DNA from: Gracilariopsis chorda | Lineage: Eukaryota; Rhodophyta; Florideophyceae; Gracilariales; Gracilariaceae | NCBI GenBank assembly: GCA_003194525.1 | Contig: NBIV01000331.1 | Location: 1-64,000 of the forward strand | DNA: 64,000 bases | Direction: 5' to 3' | Shown here: positions 28,570-38,877 of the stretch, piece after piece | Layout of the letters: every line of letters starts with the position of its first letter | How positions within the stretch are numbered: the stretch's first letter is position 1 | Translations under genes and position numbers: made by a program | The notes under the pieces: generated by a model | What the model was told of the DNA's origin: nothing | The model's database searches: none | The model's input: the letters and a program-made list of their open reading frames with translations, nothing else

Positions 28570-29102
28570 CAGAATCCAGCTTCGAGACATTCTGGGAGCT
28601 CGATATGATCCTCTTCTTTGTCTGTGTAGCTCAGTTGTCGACATCTTGCAGACGCCAGCCTACAGTTCCGTTCCAGCAGTTACTTTTCCGACTTTCAGTC
28701 GACGAGTATGGCTACGAAGTGGAGAGGCTCGTTAAAATCGAAACCCGTGACTTTAAAAAGGGGTCTTCTTAGAAGTACTTCAGGCATTCCTGTGTCTGCA
28801 ATCAAGACCTGCACTCCACGGACTCGTGCGGGTAGTCCGGTCCGTGGCAGCAGGGTTGTGAGATCGAGGTTCACTCTTCTCGACGCGTTTGCGTATGGTA
28901 CTCGTTCGTCTGCCTTCGACGCAGTATCGAGGGTCATAGGGGTTTCGAGTTCTTCTGCCGCTAGTTCGGAGTACTTTGCCGAAACAGACTCGAAAACTTC
29001 AGAGGTGATTGTCGAATAGTCTGCCCCAGAGTCGCCCCAGGCTACGGTATCGACGTCGTTTAGACGGATCCTGTACCTTCCTCCTTCAGAACTAGGGTCA
29101 GA
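28570..29102 (-). pseudogene. Gypsy 3 protease
   Basis: Near 29010-29040 the minus strand reads VAWGDSGADYSTIT, an aspartic protease active site (DSGA). The frame continues through 28695-28937 with LTTLLPRTGLPARVRGVQVL, PEVLLRRPLF, and ends at AILVD. The gag frame lies directly upstream. Confidence 0.7.
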
Positions 29103-29937
29103 CTAGGCTGCAGAATACAATACGGCTGCTTTCGCGGTTTTCCTGTTATTGCGCTTTCTTTCGAAGTGCTTGTCAAGAAGCTCGCGTCTCTTCTCCTTCG
29201 TGGTAACGGGGCACTTGCTGATCAGATGTACTCCTGAGCACTCCTCGGTGTTCAGACATGGCTTGTCCCATTCCCCAGCTTCGAACGTCTCGGTTGCTCT
29301 CTTCGTCTCGCTCTTTGGGCCTTCGGTGCCTGGAATCTGCAGCCGTGAGCCTCTTCGGGATTTCTTCCTCTCTGTCTTTTCAGACTTTCCATTCTGTCCT
29401 CCATTATCATGCCTATGCGTGATTTTACGCTTGAGCTTCAAACTCGCACACTGTACCAGACGCACTTGTGCTGCAAGAGTAGATATCGTGTTCATAAAAA
29501 ACTTCAAGTCTCTTTTCTGCTCTTTCTTACAGAGACGCATCTGATCAGTTACAATTGGCTTGAGCTCTGTGGGTTCCAATGGGCGCACTAGCTTTGCATT
29601 AAGTTCCTTACATTGATCATTATGCATGATAATCCTTGACGCGTTGTATTCGTCCAAGGCTGCGATTGTTTCCATAACAAGGTTCTCTGCGGCCTCAGAT
29701 GGGTCTCAAGGCATTTGTTTGTATCTCACCGTCGAAAGAGCCTCTTCGACGCTGTCAATTAGGTCGCAGAAAGTAGATGCCAAATTTGCGTCATATCAGG
29801 CTCGAACGGCATCATCAGTTGCTTCTTCAGCTGTGGCGTAGCCTTCGATTAGTCCCAGTATGCACAAGCTGTGCAAAAGCCTCGGTTTCATACACTGTCA
29901 GACGGAAGCAGCCTTCATTCGCTGTTTTGCGGGTGGT
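29103..29937 (-). pseudogene. Gypsy 3 Gag, 5' truncated
   Basis: Frame 29103-29675 contains helical segments (TIAALDEYNASRIIMHNDQC) and a basic region (RKSRRGSRLQ). A zinc-knuckle-like CLNTEECSGVHLISKC (CX5CX3HX4C) is followed by ERKRNNRKTAKAAVLYSAA at the junction to protease. Further gag sequence to 29937 is frameshifted and then cut by the Gypsy 2 LTR. Confidence 0.7.
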
Positions 29938-30481
29938 TGTGGTATAATCGAACATGGCCATTAGCAAATGGCTAGTTCGTGTGGACCTCGACTGTAGGGA
30001 GCCCTGGGTGAGTTCGACCTAGAAGGTGAAGAGAGGGCTCCCGGTAGGGTCTGTGGCCACACCAACCACTCGAGGTGCAAAATAGTCGGCTAGTTCTACG
30101 TACCAGCGGGGTAGTCGCTAGGTCTCGGGACTGGCGGAATACTAATACCTGATAAGAACTTGAATAACCAAAAACATTGACCGTAAAAACCAGATGGTAT
30201 CAAAATTATCCCAGAGATGCGTACCGTTTACCTTGAAGGGGGGTGAGGATGGCGCTCACATTAGAGGTGGGCGAGCTCGACTCTCCGTGGACATGGCACG
30301 CTACGTGTGCCACGTCTGATGTACACCCCAGTGTTGCACCACAATACTGTAGTTAAAAGTTAGAACTATTTCTAAAAGTAAAGTTAAATACTAGGATATA
30401 CCGCCCTGATCCAATCACCCACGTGGCACACCGAACTGGTATGTTGCACACCACTTTGTTACAAAGACCCACTATACTACA
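29938..30481 (-). repeat. Gypsy 2 3' LTR
   Basis: Termini TGTGGTATAAT and CTATACTACA form an imperfect inverted pair, and a C-rich stretch (polypurine tract on the element strand, 30482-30493) follows directly. It contains hairpins GCCATT/AATGGC (29957) and GGGAGCCCT/AGGGCTCCC (about 29998-30044), and an A/T-rich segment near 30350-30400 like that of the Gypsy 1 LTR. There is no partner LTR in the window, so the ends are inferred. Confidence 0.65.
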
Positions 30482-30493
30482 GACCCCCCTCCT

Positions 30494-31263
30494 ACATGCA
30501 GCCACGACCTCTTGGGAGCCAATTCAGTCCCTAATGGGTAGTTCTGCCCCAGTGTGCACCCGTTGGTCAGTACCTAAGCGGCACCTGAGCATCGGCCTTA
30601 GTGCTCTCCACGTCAGCATCGAACGAAGCGACCAAATTGGTTTCGTATTACCCCCCTCCTGCATCCTGCCGTCCTTTGCCGTTAGGTCGCTTTCCTCTCC
30701 GTCGTATCACTGTGTCGGTCTCTTTCGCTCACCACGCCCTTCCTTTCCTCCTTCTTCGTGCCACGTGGGGCCTTTGAGGCTACTTTCGCGATTCTTACCG
30801 GGTCGATATTGTCTCCGTTCTCGTCCGCCCGTGACCATTTTGTATTAGTGCAACACCGCTTGTTCCCAGTGCAACGCCGTCTTCCTCCCCTTTCGACCGT
30901 TCGGTGATAATTGCGACGCCTCCGTGGTCCTTGGCTCTCCATCCCAGCGCTCTTCATAGCCATTTGGGTCATCTTGTCCGTGGACTAGTGCAACGCGGAC
31001 TCACCATTATGGTGCATCAACGTGCCTAGAAGGCTCCCGTACCGGACTGTGAGACAGGTAGGGTGGATTTGAACCCATTGTAGCCGATTGGCGCTCCCTT
31101 GCCCGAATTGGTTGGCGCCAACAACGAGTTGGCGCATACCAACTCTGGTCCGCGTCCTAGGTCACCTGGATGGTTTTCTCCACCCGAATATTTAGCCGAG
31201 TCGGATAGACTCCTAACCAACTAACGTCGCCGTCCTCCTCGATCACCGGTCAGTCAGATCACC
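30494..31263. other. Gypsy 2 spacer between 3' LTR and accessory ORF
   Basis: No reading frame here shows recognisable protein similarity. In Gypsy 1 the corresponding spacer is only 56 bp, so this is either a decayed N-terminal part of the accessory gene or extra leader. There is a second C-rich run (ATTACCCCCCTCC) near 30648. Confidence 0.4.
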
Positions 31264-32712
31264 ATGTCTGGTTGCGGTTCTCGCAGCCCTCGCGGCTCCC
31301 GCACCGGGCCTTGAAGTGGAATCACCAAGCCGGTAACAAGGTTGCGCGGGCGTGGACGGGGTACTCCGCAGATCCTGCCGCTTCCAAACAAAAGTGGTAC
31401 GATGCCCGCATCCACTTTGGCCGAACTGGTAAACCTCGTGGCGTGCGAGTTTCCCGCTGGGACTCGCGTGCTACACGACCCATATGTGGTTACAGCGACC
31501 ACCGAGGATGCCTCCCATATGGGCGAATTTGGCCTGCTCCCGTCAGAATTTTGTCGGGAGTTGTTGCAAACCACTTCCTGGCCCATTCCGGTAAGTGAAC
31601 CCCTTGGTCAACCGTTTGACCTTCCGGATTTTTCGCTGTACTCCCCTTGGAGGAGGTAGGACAGTCGCCGTTGGCAGCCATTCCACACAACCCACCCAGG
31701 AGGGGTAAGGAAACACGTCAGCGTCCGGGTCGTCACAGCTGCTTCCTCCATCGTGCTCACCATTCACCGTTCAGGTACTTCATCCCGCCCACCATTCCTG
31801 GTGATCTACCTTATCTCAGGAGTGACTTTGAGTTCCTGTACTTAAGAGATCTCGTTGATGTCCTGTCCTCGGGCGGTCCTTCAATAGATTGGTTAAAGCT
31901 GGACCCCGACCTGGTGCCCTTTGAATCCCCTTATGATAGGATTCATTGGCTCGACCGTAAAAGATGGGGTGAAGACGCCGCATCGGAGGCGCGCATTCGT
32001 CACCGAAACAGTTTGGTCAAGACCATGCATTGTTACCACCTCATAGAGTACTTGTCTCAAAGTACTGAAGGTCGCCGACAATGACGTGCGGCAACCAGGC
32101 TGGTGGAATGAGTACGAAGCACTGCAGTCGTTATCGGTTCCAATCTCTCCGGTACTGGCCTATTTTGGAAGTGTGACCCGGGAGGGTAGTACCTGGTACC
32201 ACACCATATGGTCCGTTGCGATGTGCGAATGGGCCGTCCTGGTCACCATGTTGGCTTTGGGAGCCGGCCGTCACGGTATCACCTGGAACTCGCGGTGCCC
32301 TGAGACGTGCTTCTATACCCATGGGTTCCATCCAGTAGAACGCCTCTTCCATTTACCCATCCAGTTGATCCAGTTGATCCAGTTGATCCGCCGTTTAGGA
32401 ATATCTGACATCGTCGCCCGTACTGGTTACACCGAAAACCACTTGGACGACTACCTCCGTGCTGCTGAGAATCACCAGTGGGGTCCTGACCAAGTATGGG
32501 AAGTGTGGGATCATGACCATCAAAGTGCTTCCTCACCAGGTGAGCGAGCTCTGCCTGGTGACGACCACATGGGAGAAGAAGCCCAGTATGGTTATGTGGT
32601 AGAGACCCCCGAGGTTCTCACCCCTGCAACCTCCGTGGCCCCTACTTCTGGTCAGCGCCCTACAGTTTCTCCGTCGAACACCTCTCCCGTACCGCGTAGG
32701 GGTGCATTCTAA
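31264..32712 (+). pseudogene. Opposite-strand accessory gene of Gypsy 2, frameshifted
   Basis: Three consecutive plus-strand frames (31342-31659, 31647-32084, 32086-32712) together follow the order of the Gypsy 1 accessory protein. First, VTATTEDASHMGEFGLLP and TTSW match VTAYADGSDTLPGDLP and TTSW of Gypsy 1. Second, PFRYFIPPTIPGDLPYLRSD matches PFDVPVPPEFGFDVSYFRTR. Third, WWNEYEA, PVLAYFGS and IWSVAMCEWA match WWRFHEA, PVLTYLGS and LWSVVVTEWA. A 9-bp unit (CAGTTGATC) is repeated three times near 32362, giving IQLIQLIQLI. The C-terminus is acidic and then Ser/Thr/Pro-rich, as in Gypsy 1. Function unknown. Confidence 0.65.
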
Positions 32713-32736
32713 ACAATTGGTCTTGTAAGTAATCCG

Positions 32737-33321
32737 ATGAGAGGGGGTAAGCCTCTTACTGGCCCTGAGGTGACGGACACGCAAATGCGTATCCAGCAGC
32801 TGTGCGTCACCCGCCTTAACCGTCCTCGTCCGCGTTCGATTCAGGAAGCGCTCACCCTTTTGGAAGGGCTCATCCCGCGTCATGCGACCTATGTGGAACC
32901 GTTGAACCAACTTGGTGGATTCCGGACCAACTCGCACGCGGAATTGTACAGTGCAGTCACTCACCACGTTGGTAAGCTTTCAGAACTTCTAAGGGGAGCG
33001 AGCTCTACTGAGGATCCACTTATAGGTACTCTTGTAGGTCCGCTACTTACATCTGTAGTTCGGTACCCGGTTTGGAATGTACTGATGCCCACGCCAATTA
33101 CCTCCGCTCCGGACCCTTCCGCAACGGTCCCGCCCACCTATCCAGGTGCACCATATACCACTCAGAGCCCCAATCCCAATGGCTCTCACCGTGCTGGCCC
33201 GGCGTGTAATTGGGGAAGTGGCAGCGCGGCTGCGTCGCCCTCCTTCAGTCATCCGTCTGGTACCACTGCTGGACCTGCAGGTGGTCCAAACGTCGCTCTA
33301 ATGATGGAGGGATTTCCTTAA
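32737..33321 (+). CDS. Second opposite-strand ORF of Gypsy 2, unknown
   Basis: A 194-codon frame just downstream of the accessory gene. The first half looks folded (TQMRIQQLCVTRLNRPRPRS, IQEALTLLEGLIPRH). The second half is a Pro/Ser/Gly-rich tail. I see no counterpart in Gypsy 1. A GTAAGT string lies at about 32726 between the two frames, so they could be exons of one gene, but no acceptor is convincing. It may also be a continuation displaced by a frameshift. Confidence 0.35.
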   Translation: MRGGKPLTGPEVTDTQMRIQQLCVTRLNRPRPRSIQEALTLLEGLIPRHATYVEPLNQLGGFRTNSHAELYSAVTHHVGKLSELLRGASSTEDPLIGTLVGPLLTSVVRYPVWNVLMPTPITSAPDPSATVPPTYPGAPYTTQSPNPNGSHRAGPACNWGSGSAAASPSFSHPSGTTAGPAGGPNVALMMEGFP

Positions 33322-34247
33322 CAAAGCGGTCGATAGACTATCTTAATTCACCCCTTTGTGGCCAATAAACCTACTTGCATCCTGCCTAACCTCCTCGCCC
33401 TCTCCTTCCTGTTCTTTCTTACCAAGACGGTCTGAACCTATTGAGCGTCTCCCGCACCGGCGTGGCGGTCTCAAACCCTTTGGGTGGGGCGCGCAGGGCA
33501 CTCTGCTACATGATTTCACATATGTGTGGCGCGTGCACCCTGTGGTGGTTGGCCAGCAATGATATCCACGCGGTTTGCATACCCTCCTCGGGCGTATGCG
33601 CCTAGGCGTGGCACTCAGCCTTGGGGGCTACTTGCAAGGCGAATCAAAAAATCACCTGCGAAAACTACCACCTCAGATGGTGCCAAAAACCGCGTTTTAC
33701 CTTTTGCTCCGTAGCTCCGAAACGCGGGCGTTTCAGAGGCTGAAAATGGGCGGTTTGCGCTCCCTGCCAGGTAAAAATACTTAGATTTTTCGAGCATGCA
33801 CGCGCGTGGGCGTTACACACATTACTGTTTACCGAATCGGTTACCCAACCGCCGTCGTGTGCATAGCGTGCTGACCACCTCAGTGAATAAAAAAATGCAA
33901 ATTTCTTTGAGTTCGATGTCGGCGGGCTTCGCGTGTTCGTGGCTCGCGTGCACCACGCGCGTGCACGGCGCGCTGCCAAACTGCCTTCTCTCTCCGTGGT
34001 CCGTGCACTCACCAAGTTGTTGGGTCCCATCTTCCTTAATGGTGCTCCCCTTCCATCTTCGTCGTCTTCATCTTCATTTTCGTCTGCGCGAGCATCTCCA
34101 GGGTTATTGTCCTTATGGTCAGTTAGTTCCCATTTACCATTTGCTTATTAGTTGAATTTAATACCCCAGCGGTCGAGGTCGCGATTGACATCCCCTCCCT
34201 TCTTCTAAGAGTGGTTGACCTCACCACTCAAGGTTGCTGCCGGGTCT
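33322..34247. other. Gypsy 2 non-coding interval between accessory ORF and pol
   Basis: No recognisable protein. In Gypsy 1 this interval is about 290 bp. The sequence holds poly-purine and GCGCG-rich words near 33940-33975 and no terminal repeats, so I see no further inserted element. Confidence 0.4.
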
Positions 34248-35836
34248 GTCCTCGCTTGCGCCAATACCGCACTACAAAGTTGCGCGGGATATGAATAGGT
34301 GGTTATAACCTGTCTGACTCGGAGGACCATCTGTACCACCTTAAAAGGTATCGAATACCTCGAATGGTGTGCTCATGACCAACAGTGGTTTCAGTTGCAC
34401 ACTCCGTGGTTACCGGTGGGTGAGATTTCGCGAACAGATCTCCAGAGGTCTGGTCTGCTTGTACCGACTTTGGTGGAGGTATCACTACGGGGCCAAGGTT
34501 AGTAAGGTCGCTCTTAACCGCAGGTTCCCAGAGCGGGGACGCGTCAAGTTGTACCACAGGTGAGTTAATGGGTGAGCCTTTTCTCGATGCAGTCTGGGAA
34601 CTTGCAGGTTTCCCGACCACTGGTTGTGCCGCCGTCAGTTCTTCAACGGGCCTCGGGGCCTTTGTCACTCAATCGAACGAAATGGTATTTTCCAACCCGT
34701 CCATCAGTACCGTAACGGTATGAGCGTCTGCTCGAATCGCCTTGTAAGGTCCAGTAGCCCTAGGGAGAAGTTCAGAATTGATGTGCGCATCAATGCTAAT
34801 GTCTTCCTTCTCCTCTGCTGGCGTGGGCCTCTGGTCATCAGGTGGAAGGTCGATAAAGATATATTCCCCTGTAACCACTTTGGTGATGTGTAGTACCTTC
34901 CGGTCATAGTCCTTCTTGTACCGCTGTTGGGCCTTCGTGGTTCTGGCTCTTGCATGACGCAGGGCCGCACGCAACCTTCTAAGGATGTATTTCTTGACCT
35001 GTGCAAGAGTAGTTCCACCTGGAGGGTTACCTTTTACAGGCTAGGTCTCAGGTACAATCGCTTGAGGTGCACGCCACAATACCAAATCGAATGGTGTGGT
35101 CTGCGTACCCCGGTGGACCTGCAGGTTATACGCGTACGTTAATGGTTGAACGTACTCGCCCCAATCAGTTTGGTGTTCCTCCACGTAATGTCGCAGTCTT
35201 TCCACGAGGGTCTTATTGTACCGTTCCACTTGACCATTGGTCTGGGGGTGGTAAGCGGTAGTGAAGTGGTGTTTCACACCCAGCATGGTACAGACGGCTT
35301 CGAAGAACTTCGATGCAAGGTTCGAACCGTTATCGGTAAGCAATTAGAGCGGAGCAACCTAGAGGTATATCCAGTTGTTAAGGAACGTCTTGGCCAATGT
35401 GGTCGATTTTGTATCCCTCAGAGGTATCGCGCAGGTCAACTTCGAACACTTATCGGTGATTACAAGTACGTACTTATTTATAACCCTTGTTGCTCTTTGG
35501 AAGTGACCCTAACAGGTCGATCGCAATAACTTCCAACGTACTCGCTGCGGGGAAAAGCTTCAGGTACTTCCTGTGCTTTTGCAAACCACCTCTGGTCCTC
35601 ACGCATGATGCACACTGACCTACGAAGGTATACACATCGTGTGCCACATTGGGCCATTAAACGTTCCTCCTTAGATTATAGTATAACCGAGTGGCTCCTG
35701 GATGACGTGCAAGGCGAGGGTAATGCGAGAAGTGCAAAACCCTGGACCGTAGGGATTCTGGAACGACCTTTTGGAGGGACCCATCCAGGGGCGATCGTCT
35801 CACCAAATAACCATTGTGGTCGTTGTTGAACTGTGA
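34248..35836 (-). pseudogene. Gypsy 2 integrase and chromodomain, disrupted
   Basis: 35041-35343 reads LTDNGSNLASKFFEAV (second catalytic Asp), FTTAYHPQTNGQVERYNKTL (catalytic Glu) and PFDLVLWRAP. 34669-34974 reads QQRYKKDYDRKV and GPYKAIRADAHTVTVLMDG (C-terminal domain). 34303-34668 ends in a chromodomain remnant, HTIRGIRYLLRWYRW, aligned with HTWDQDGILQYRVRWYGY of Gypsy 1. A TAA replaces the following TWEP segment. The tail between integrase and chromodomain is much shorter than in Gypsy 1. The zinc module near 35560-35830 is only faintly visible. Confidence 0.82.
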
Positions 35837-37449
35837 TCAAGATATCCCGATGTGGTCCGACAAGCTTGTGTAGTACTTGTACTTGGCTTGACCTTCTAGG
35901 AATTTCTCTCGGGTGATTGGAGCGTTCATTTGTCCATCCTGGTCAGCGACCAAAATTGGTGACTTTCCCCCTGAGAGTTCTGGTTCCGTATCTACAACTA
36001 TACCTGTGAAGGTTTCATCACCCATTGCTCCGCTCCTACAGATGTTGAAACAGGGATTTTGTCCTCAACCTCTTCGGTCTCTAACCCATTGGTGCTAAGG
36101 CGCGACATAGCGTCAGCCACGTTGTGCTTTATACCTGGAAGGTACTGGACATCGTATTTGAATCCCAGTAGGCGGAGTCTCCATCCGGCCAGCCATCCGC
36201 AGGCGTCCGCCAGTTCGAGTATCCACCTAAGGGCATCGTGATCTGTTCTTATTGTAAACTTAACACCATATAGGTACGGGCGAAGCATGAGCATGCTCCA
36301 AACTACTGCAAAGCACTCTTTGTTGGTCACGGTGTAGTTTTGCTCTGTGTGGGACAGGGCTCTACTCCAATAACCAACTGGTAACTTATCCCAGTTGTCT
36401 TGCTTCTGAATGAGGCAGAAACTAATTTGGGCGTCCGAGGAATCGGTAACGAGGGTGTAGGGTAGACCGCTTTTGGGTAATGCCAATATTGGTGGATGGA
36501 GAAGGGCAGCTTTCAGCTGTTGTCAGGCTTCCACTTCTTCGACCTCTAGGTAATGGAAACGATCTGGTTGACCTTTCATGAGTCTTCGGTTCAGGGATAC
36601 CGCAATTTTTGGGAACCCCTTGATGAACCTACGGTACACATTGCAAAGATCTATAAAGGAACGGATATCCGTCTTGGAGGTAGGAATACGTGCCTCCTGT
36701 ACCGCACGGATATTCCTCTTGGTGACCTCCAACCTTCCAGGTCTTATAGTGTGTCCCAAGTACTCCACCTTTTGGTCAAAGAAGGTACATTTCCTCAATT
36801 TGAGGGAAATGCCGGCCTCCATTAGGAGTCTCAGTACTGTACCAACATGGTCAAAGTGTTCTTCTACCGTTCGGGAGTAGATGATTACGTCATATAAGTA
36901 TACCAAAGCGGTGGTCCATTTAACCTTAGATAGGATAATGTCCAGCGCTCGCTGAAACGAGGCTGGCGCATTCTTCAGACCAAATGGCATTCGGAGAAAC
37001 CTGAATAGGCCAGCCTGACAAGTAAAAGTGGTCTTGTCTCTGTCCTCTTCAGGTATTTCCATTTTCCAATAACGACTGTTGGCATCCAATGTGGTAAACA
37101 TTTTCGCATCCCCTAGGATATCAATGCACTTGTCCATTTGTCGTATTGGGTAAGAATCTCGCACCGTAACGGTATTTAGTTTTCGATATTCTACACAGAA
37201 CTGCATACGGATATCACCTCTTTTTTGGACAAGGACCACTAGGCTCGCCCACTCCGCATTTGCGGGTTCGATTACCCCCTCACGGAGCATGCACCCCACC
37301 TCCTGTAGCTCTACCTCACGGGCCTTGGGACCAGCTCGGTAGGGGTGTTGTTGGATGGGCCTCGCACCGTGTACGAGATCGATCTGGTGCTTGGCGGCCT
37401 TGGTAACTCCGAGGCGCCCTGAACACATGGTGCAAAACGGATCTAGCAT
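35837..37449 (-). pseudogene. Gypsy 2 reverse transcriptase and RNase H
   Basis: 36523-37449 is RT: HPYRAGPKAREVELQEV, FCVEYRKLNTVTVRDSYP, TTLDANSRYWKMEIPEEDRD and RMPFGLKNAPASFQRALD. The active site is altered to YLYD (ALVYLYDVIIYS), losing the first Asp of YxDD. 35998-36486 is RNase H with TLVTDSSDAQIS, NKECFAVVWSM, IRTDHDALRWIL and NVADAMSRL. A slip separates the two. Compared with Gypsy 1 RT it keeps the normal FGLKN but has lost a metal-binding residue. Confidence 0.88.
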
Positions 37450-37631
37450 ATCGAGAACCTTCTCCCTAAGGGTCTCATCTTCGATACCAATATGGACTTC
37501 TTCCTTCCATTCTAGTGGTTAATCTTCACCCTCATGGCCTTTTACGTCTGTCTTCTTGTTCTTATTTCCACTTTCATAGTCCAAGACTTCATCTTTTTTC
37601 CGTCCATGGTCTTCATCTTCTTCCTTCTGCT

Positions 37632-38670
37632 CTACATCTCCCTCTTGGTTATCTTGGACGCAACTCTCTCCAATTGCTCTGCGCAATTAACCTGCGGGGT
37701 TGGGTTTTGCGATTTTGGTATCGCCTCTCCCCTCCTTAGGGTTACCACCTCGGTTGACCTCACAAGGGCAAAGATGATTTCTAGCGATGGATAAGCATGA
37801 CAAATTACGGTATTATTCAGTAGCTTGGCGGGTTTATCCCCAACGTTGCTGACGTATACCGAGAATGGTTGATTAGGTATACTATCACATATACCATTAG
37901 CCATTAAGGTCACGTGTTTCTTCAACAGTTTGGAATGGTTCTGTACCGAGATGAGTCCGGGTTCCTGAAAGATAACCGGAACAACCATTTGGGTCATCGG
38001 TGGTATTGTTACCCGTCGACTAAGCCATACCTTATTGGAGACCGTACCTCTAGGTTGTGAATGGTCATCTCACCAATCCACACTTGTAGTCCTTCTTGGT
38101 CACCAATAATGGCAATCTGCGGTCCTTCATTGAACAGGACCGTGCGAGACCGTGGGAAGACCGCCTGGACGTGACGATCGATAAACGTAGTGCAGAGAAG
38201 GCACTTCGTGGCCAATTGGTTGACAACGATAAACCGAACGCGGATCTTCAAGGTGTTGAAAATTACCATCAGGTGGATGGTTCCACGAAACGATAACGGA
38301 CGCTTGTTTGCATCTACCAATTGGTTGTTGAGGATACAGGGCTATACCATTTTCAGGCTTGCGCTTGAAAGAATGTTGGAATTCACCAGATTTGGTCCCG
38401 CCCCAGTGTCAAGGACGGTTATCGTTGGTACCATGTGGTTTACAGTAGTCCCGAGGGTGATTTTTACCTTATAGTTACTGTGCTTTAGAAAGCATGTAGG
38501 AACCGATTGTTCTAAAATGCCTTCTTCATCGGTCGCCATTGGGTACTCATCCATATGTAAACCACGTGGTTCTGGAGAGCTTTCCAGGTGTAAACTGTTG
38601 GGGGTGGCCTCTATGTTAGGAACAGAGGTGCAGTGGTTGAATTGGTTGGAAGTCGATGGTGATGATCCGA
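37632..38670 (-). pseudogene. Gypsy 2 protease and linker
   Basis: 38342-38554 (open to about 38670) contains NHMVPTITVLDTGAGPNLVN, an intact DTGA active site. 38009-38320 continues with RGTIHLMVIFNTLKIRVRFI and LLCTTFIDRHV. 37632-37997 is the linker with HSKLLKKHVTLMANGI and FSVYVSNVGDKPAKLL, matching the Gypsy 1 linker. Stops at the joints make it non-functional. Confidence 0.75.
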
Positions 38671-38877
38671 GTTAGAAGTTCGGAACATCCGTCGGGGTTT
38701 ATATAGAGTTTCTAATCTAGTTCTATCAGTGCCCCTAGTCGATGAGAATTTGTCCGAGTTAAACGGTCTGATGCTTGGTGTTCGTGCTGGCCTCCCTACG
38801 CGATTGGTTTACCGGGTTCAGTGCCAAATCTAGTCATTTGATGACTTGGCAAATTGCATCAATGCTGATGACTTGTT
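38671..38877 (-). other. Unassigned junction between Gypsy 2 and DIRS copy 1
   Basis: Contains hairpins AGTCAT/ATGACT (about 38834) and CATCA/TGATG (about 38856) in the Gypsy style, and on the minus strand a TATA-like CTATATAAAC near 38695-38705. It may be a fragment of a Gypsy-type LTR. Homology to DIRS copy 2 starts at 38878. Confidence 0.35.

Larger units (their letters stand above)
20462..29937 (-). mobile_element. Gypsy 3, decayed Ty3/Gypsy chromovirus split by Copia C and cut by Gypsy 2
   Basis: The minus-strand order is gag, protease, RT, RNase H, integrase, chromodomain, 3' LTR. The LTR has perfect 7-bp inverted ends, TGTTGAT/ATCAACA. Integrase motifs (LDQGSHSKNK, CPWSSGSVEVV) and the WLDD polymerase box are of the type I associate with Gypsy elements of oomycetes and other protists, distinct from Gypsy 1 and 2. 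Stops and frameshifts are frequent. The 5' LTR and the rest of gag are missing because Gypsy 2 begins at 29938. It has no opposite-strand accessory gene. Confidence 0.85.
29938..38877 (-). mobile_element. Gypsy 2, decayed relative of Gypsy 1, lacking gag and 5' LTR
   Basis: Minus-strand protease, RT, RNase H, integrase and chromodomain remnants are clearly related to Gypsy 1: shared RPYRAGPKARE-type RT start, RKCEFF/RKCTFF, and the same chromodomain block. The 3' LTR starts TGTGGTATAA, like TGTGGTGCAA of Gypsy 1. As in Gypsy 1, plus-strand accessory ORFs lie between pol and this LTR. The right end is cut: protease is followed by about 200 bp of unassigned sequence, and then DIRS copy 1 begins at 38878. 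It was inserted into the gag of Gypsy 3. The exact right edge is uncertain. Confidence 0.85.

Noticed and set aside
32086-32712. Membrane protein or envelope in the Gypsy 2 accessory gene
   Set aside because: The stretch around WSVAMCEWAVLVTMLALGAG is mildly hydrophobic. The aligned Gypsy 1 segment has Arg and Asn in it, and neither protein has a signal peptide or second membrane segment.
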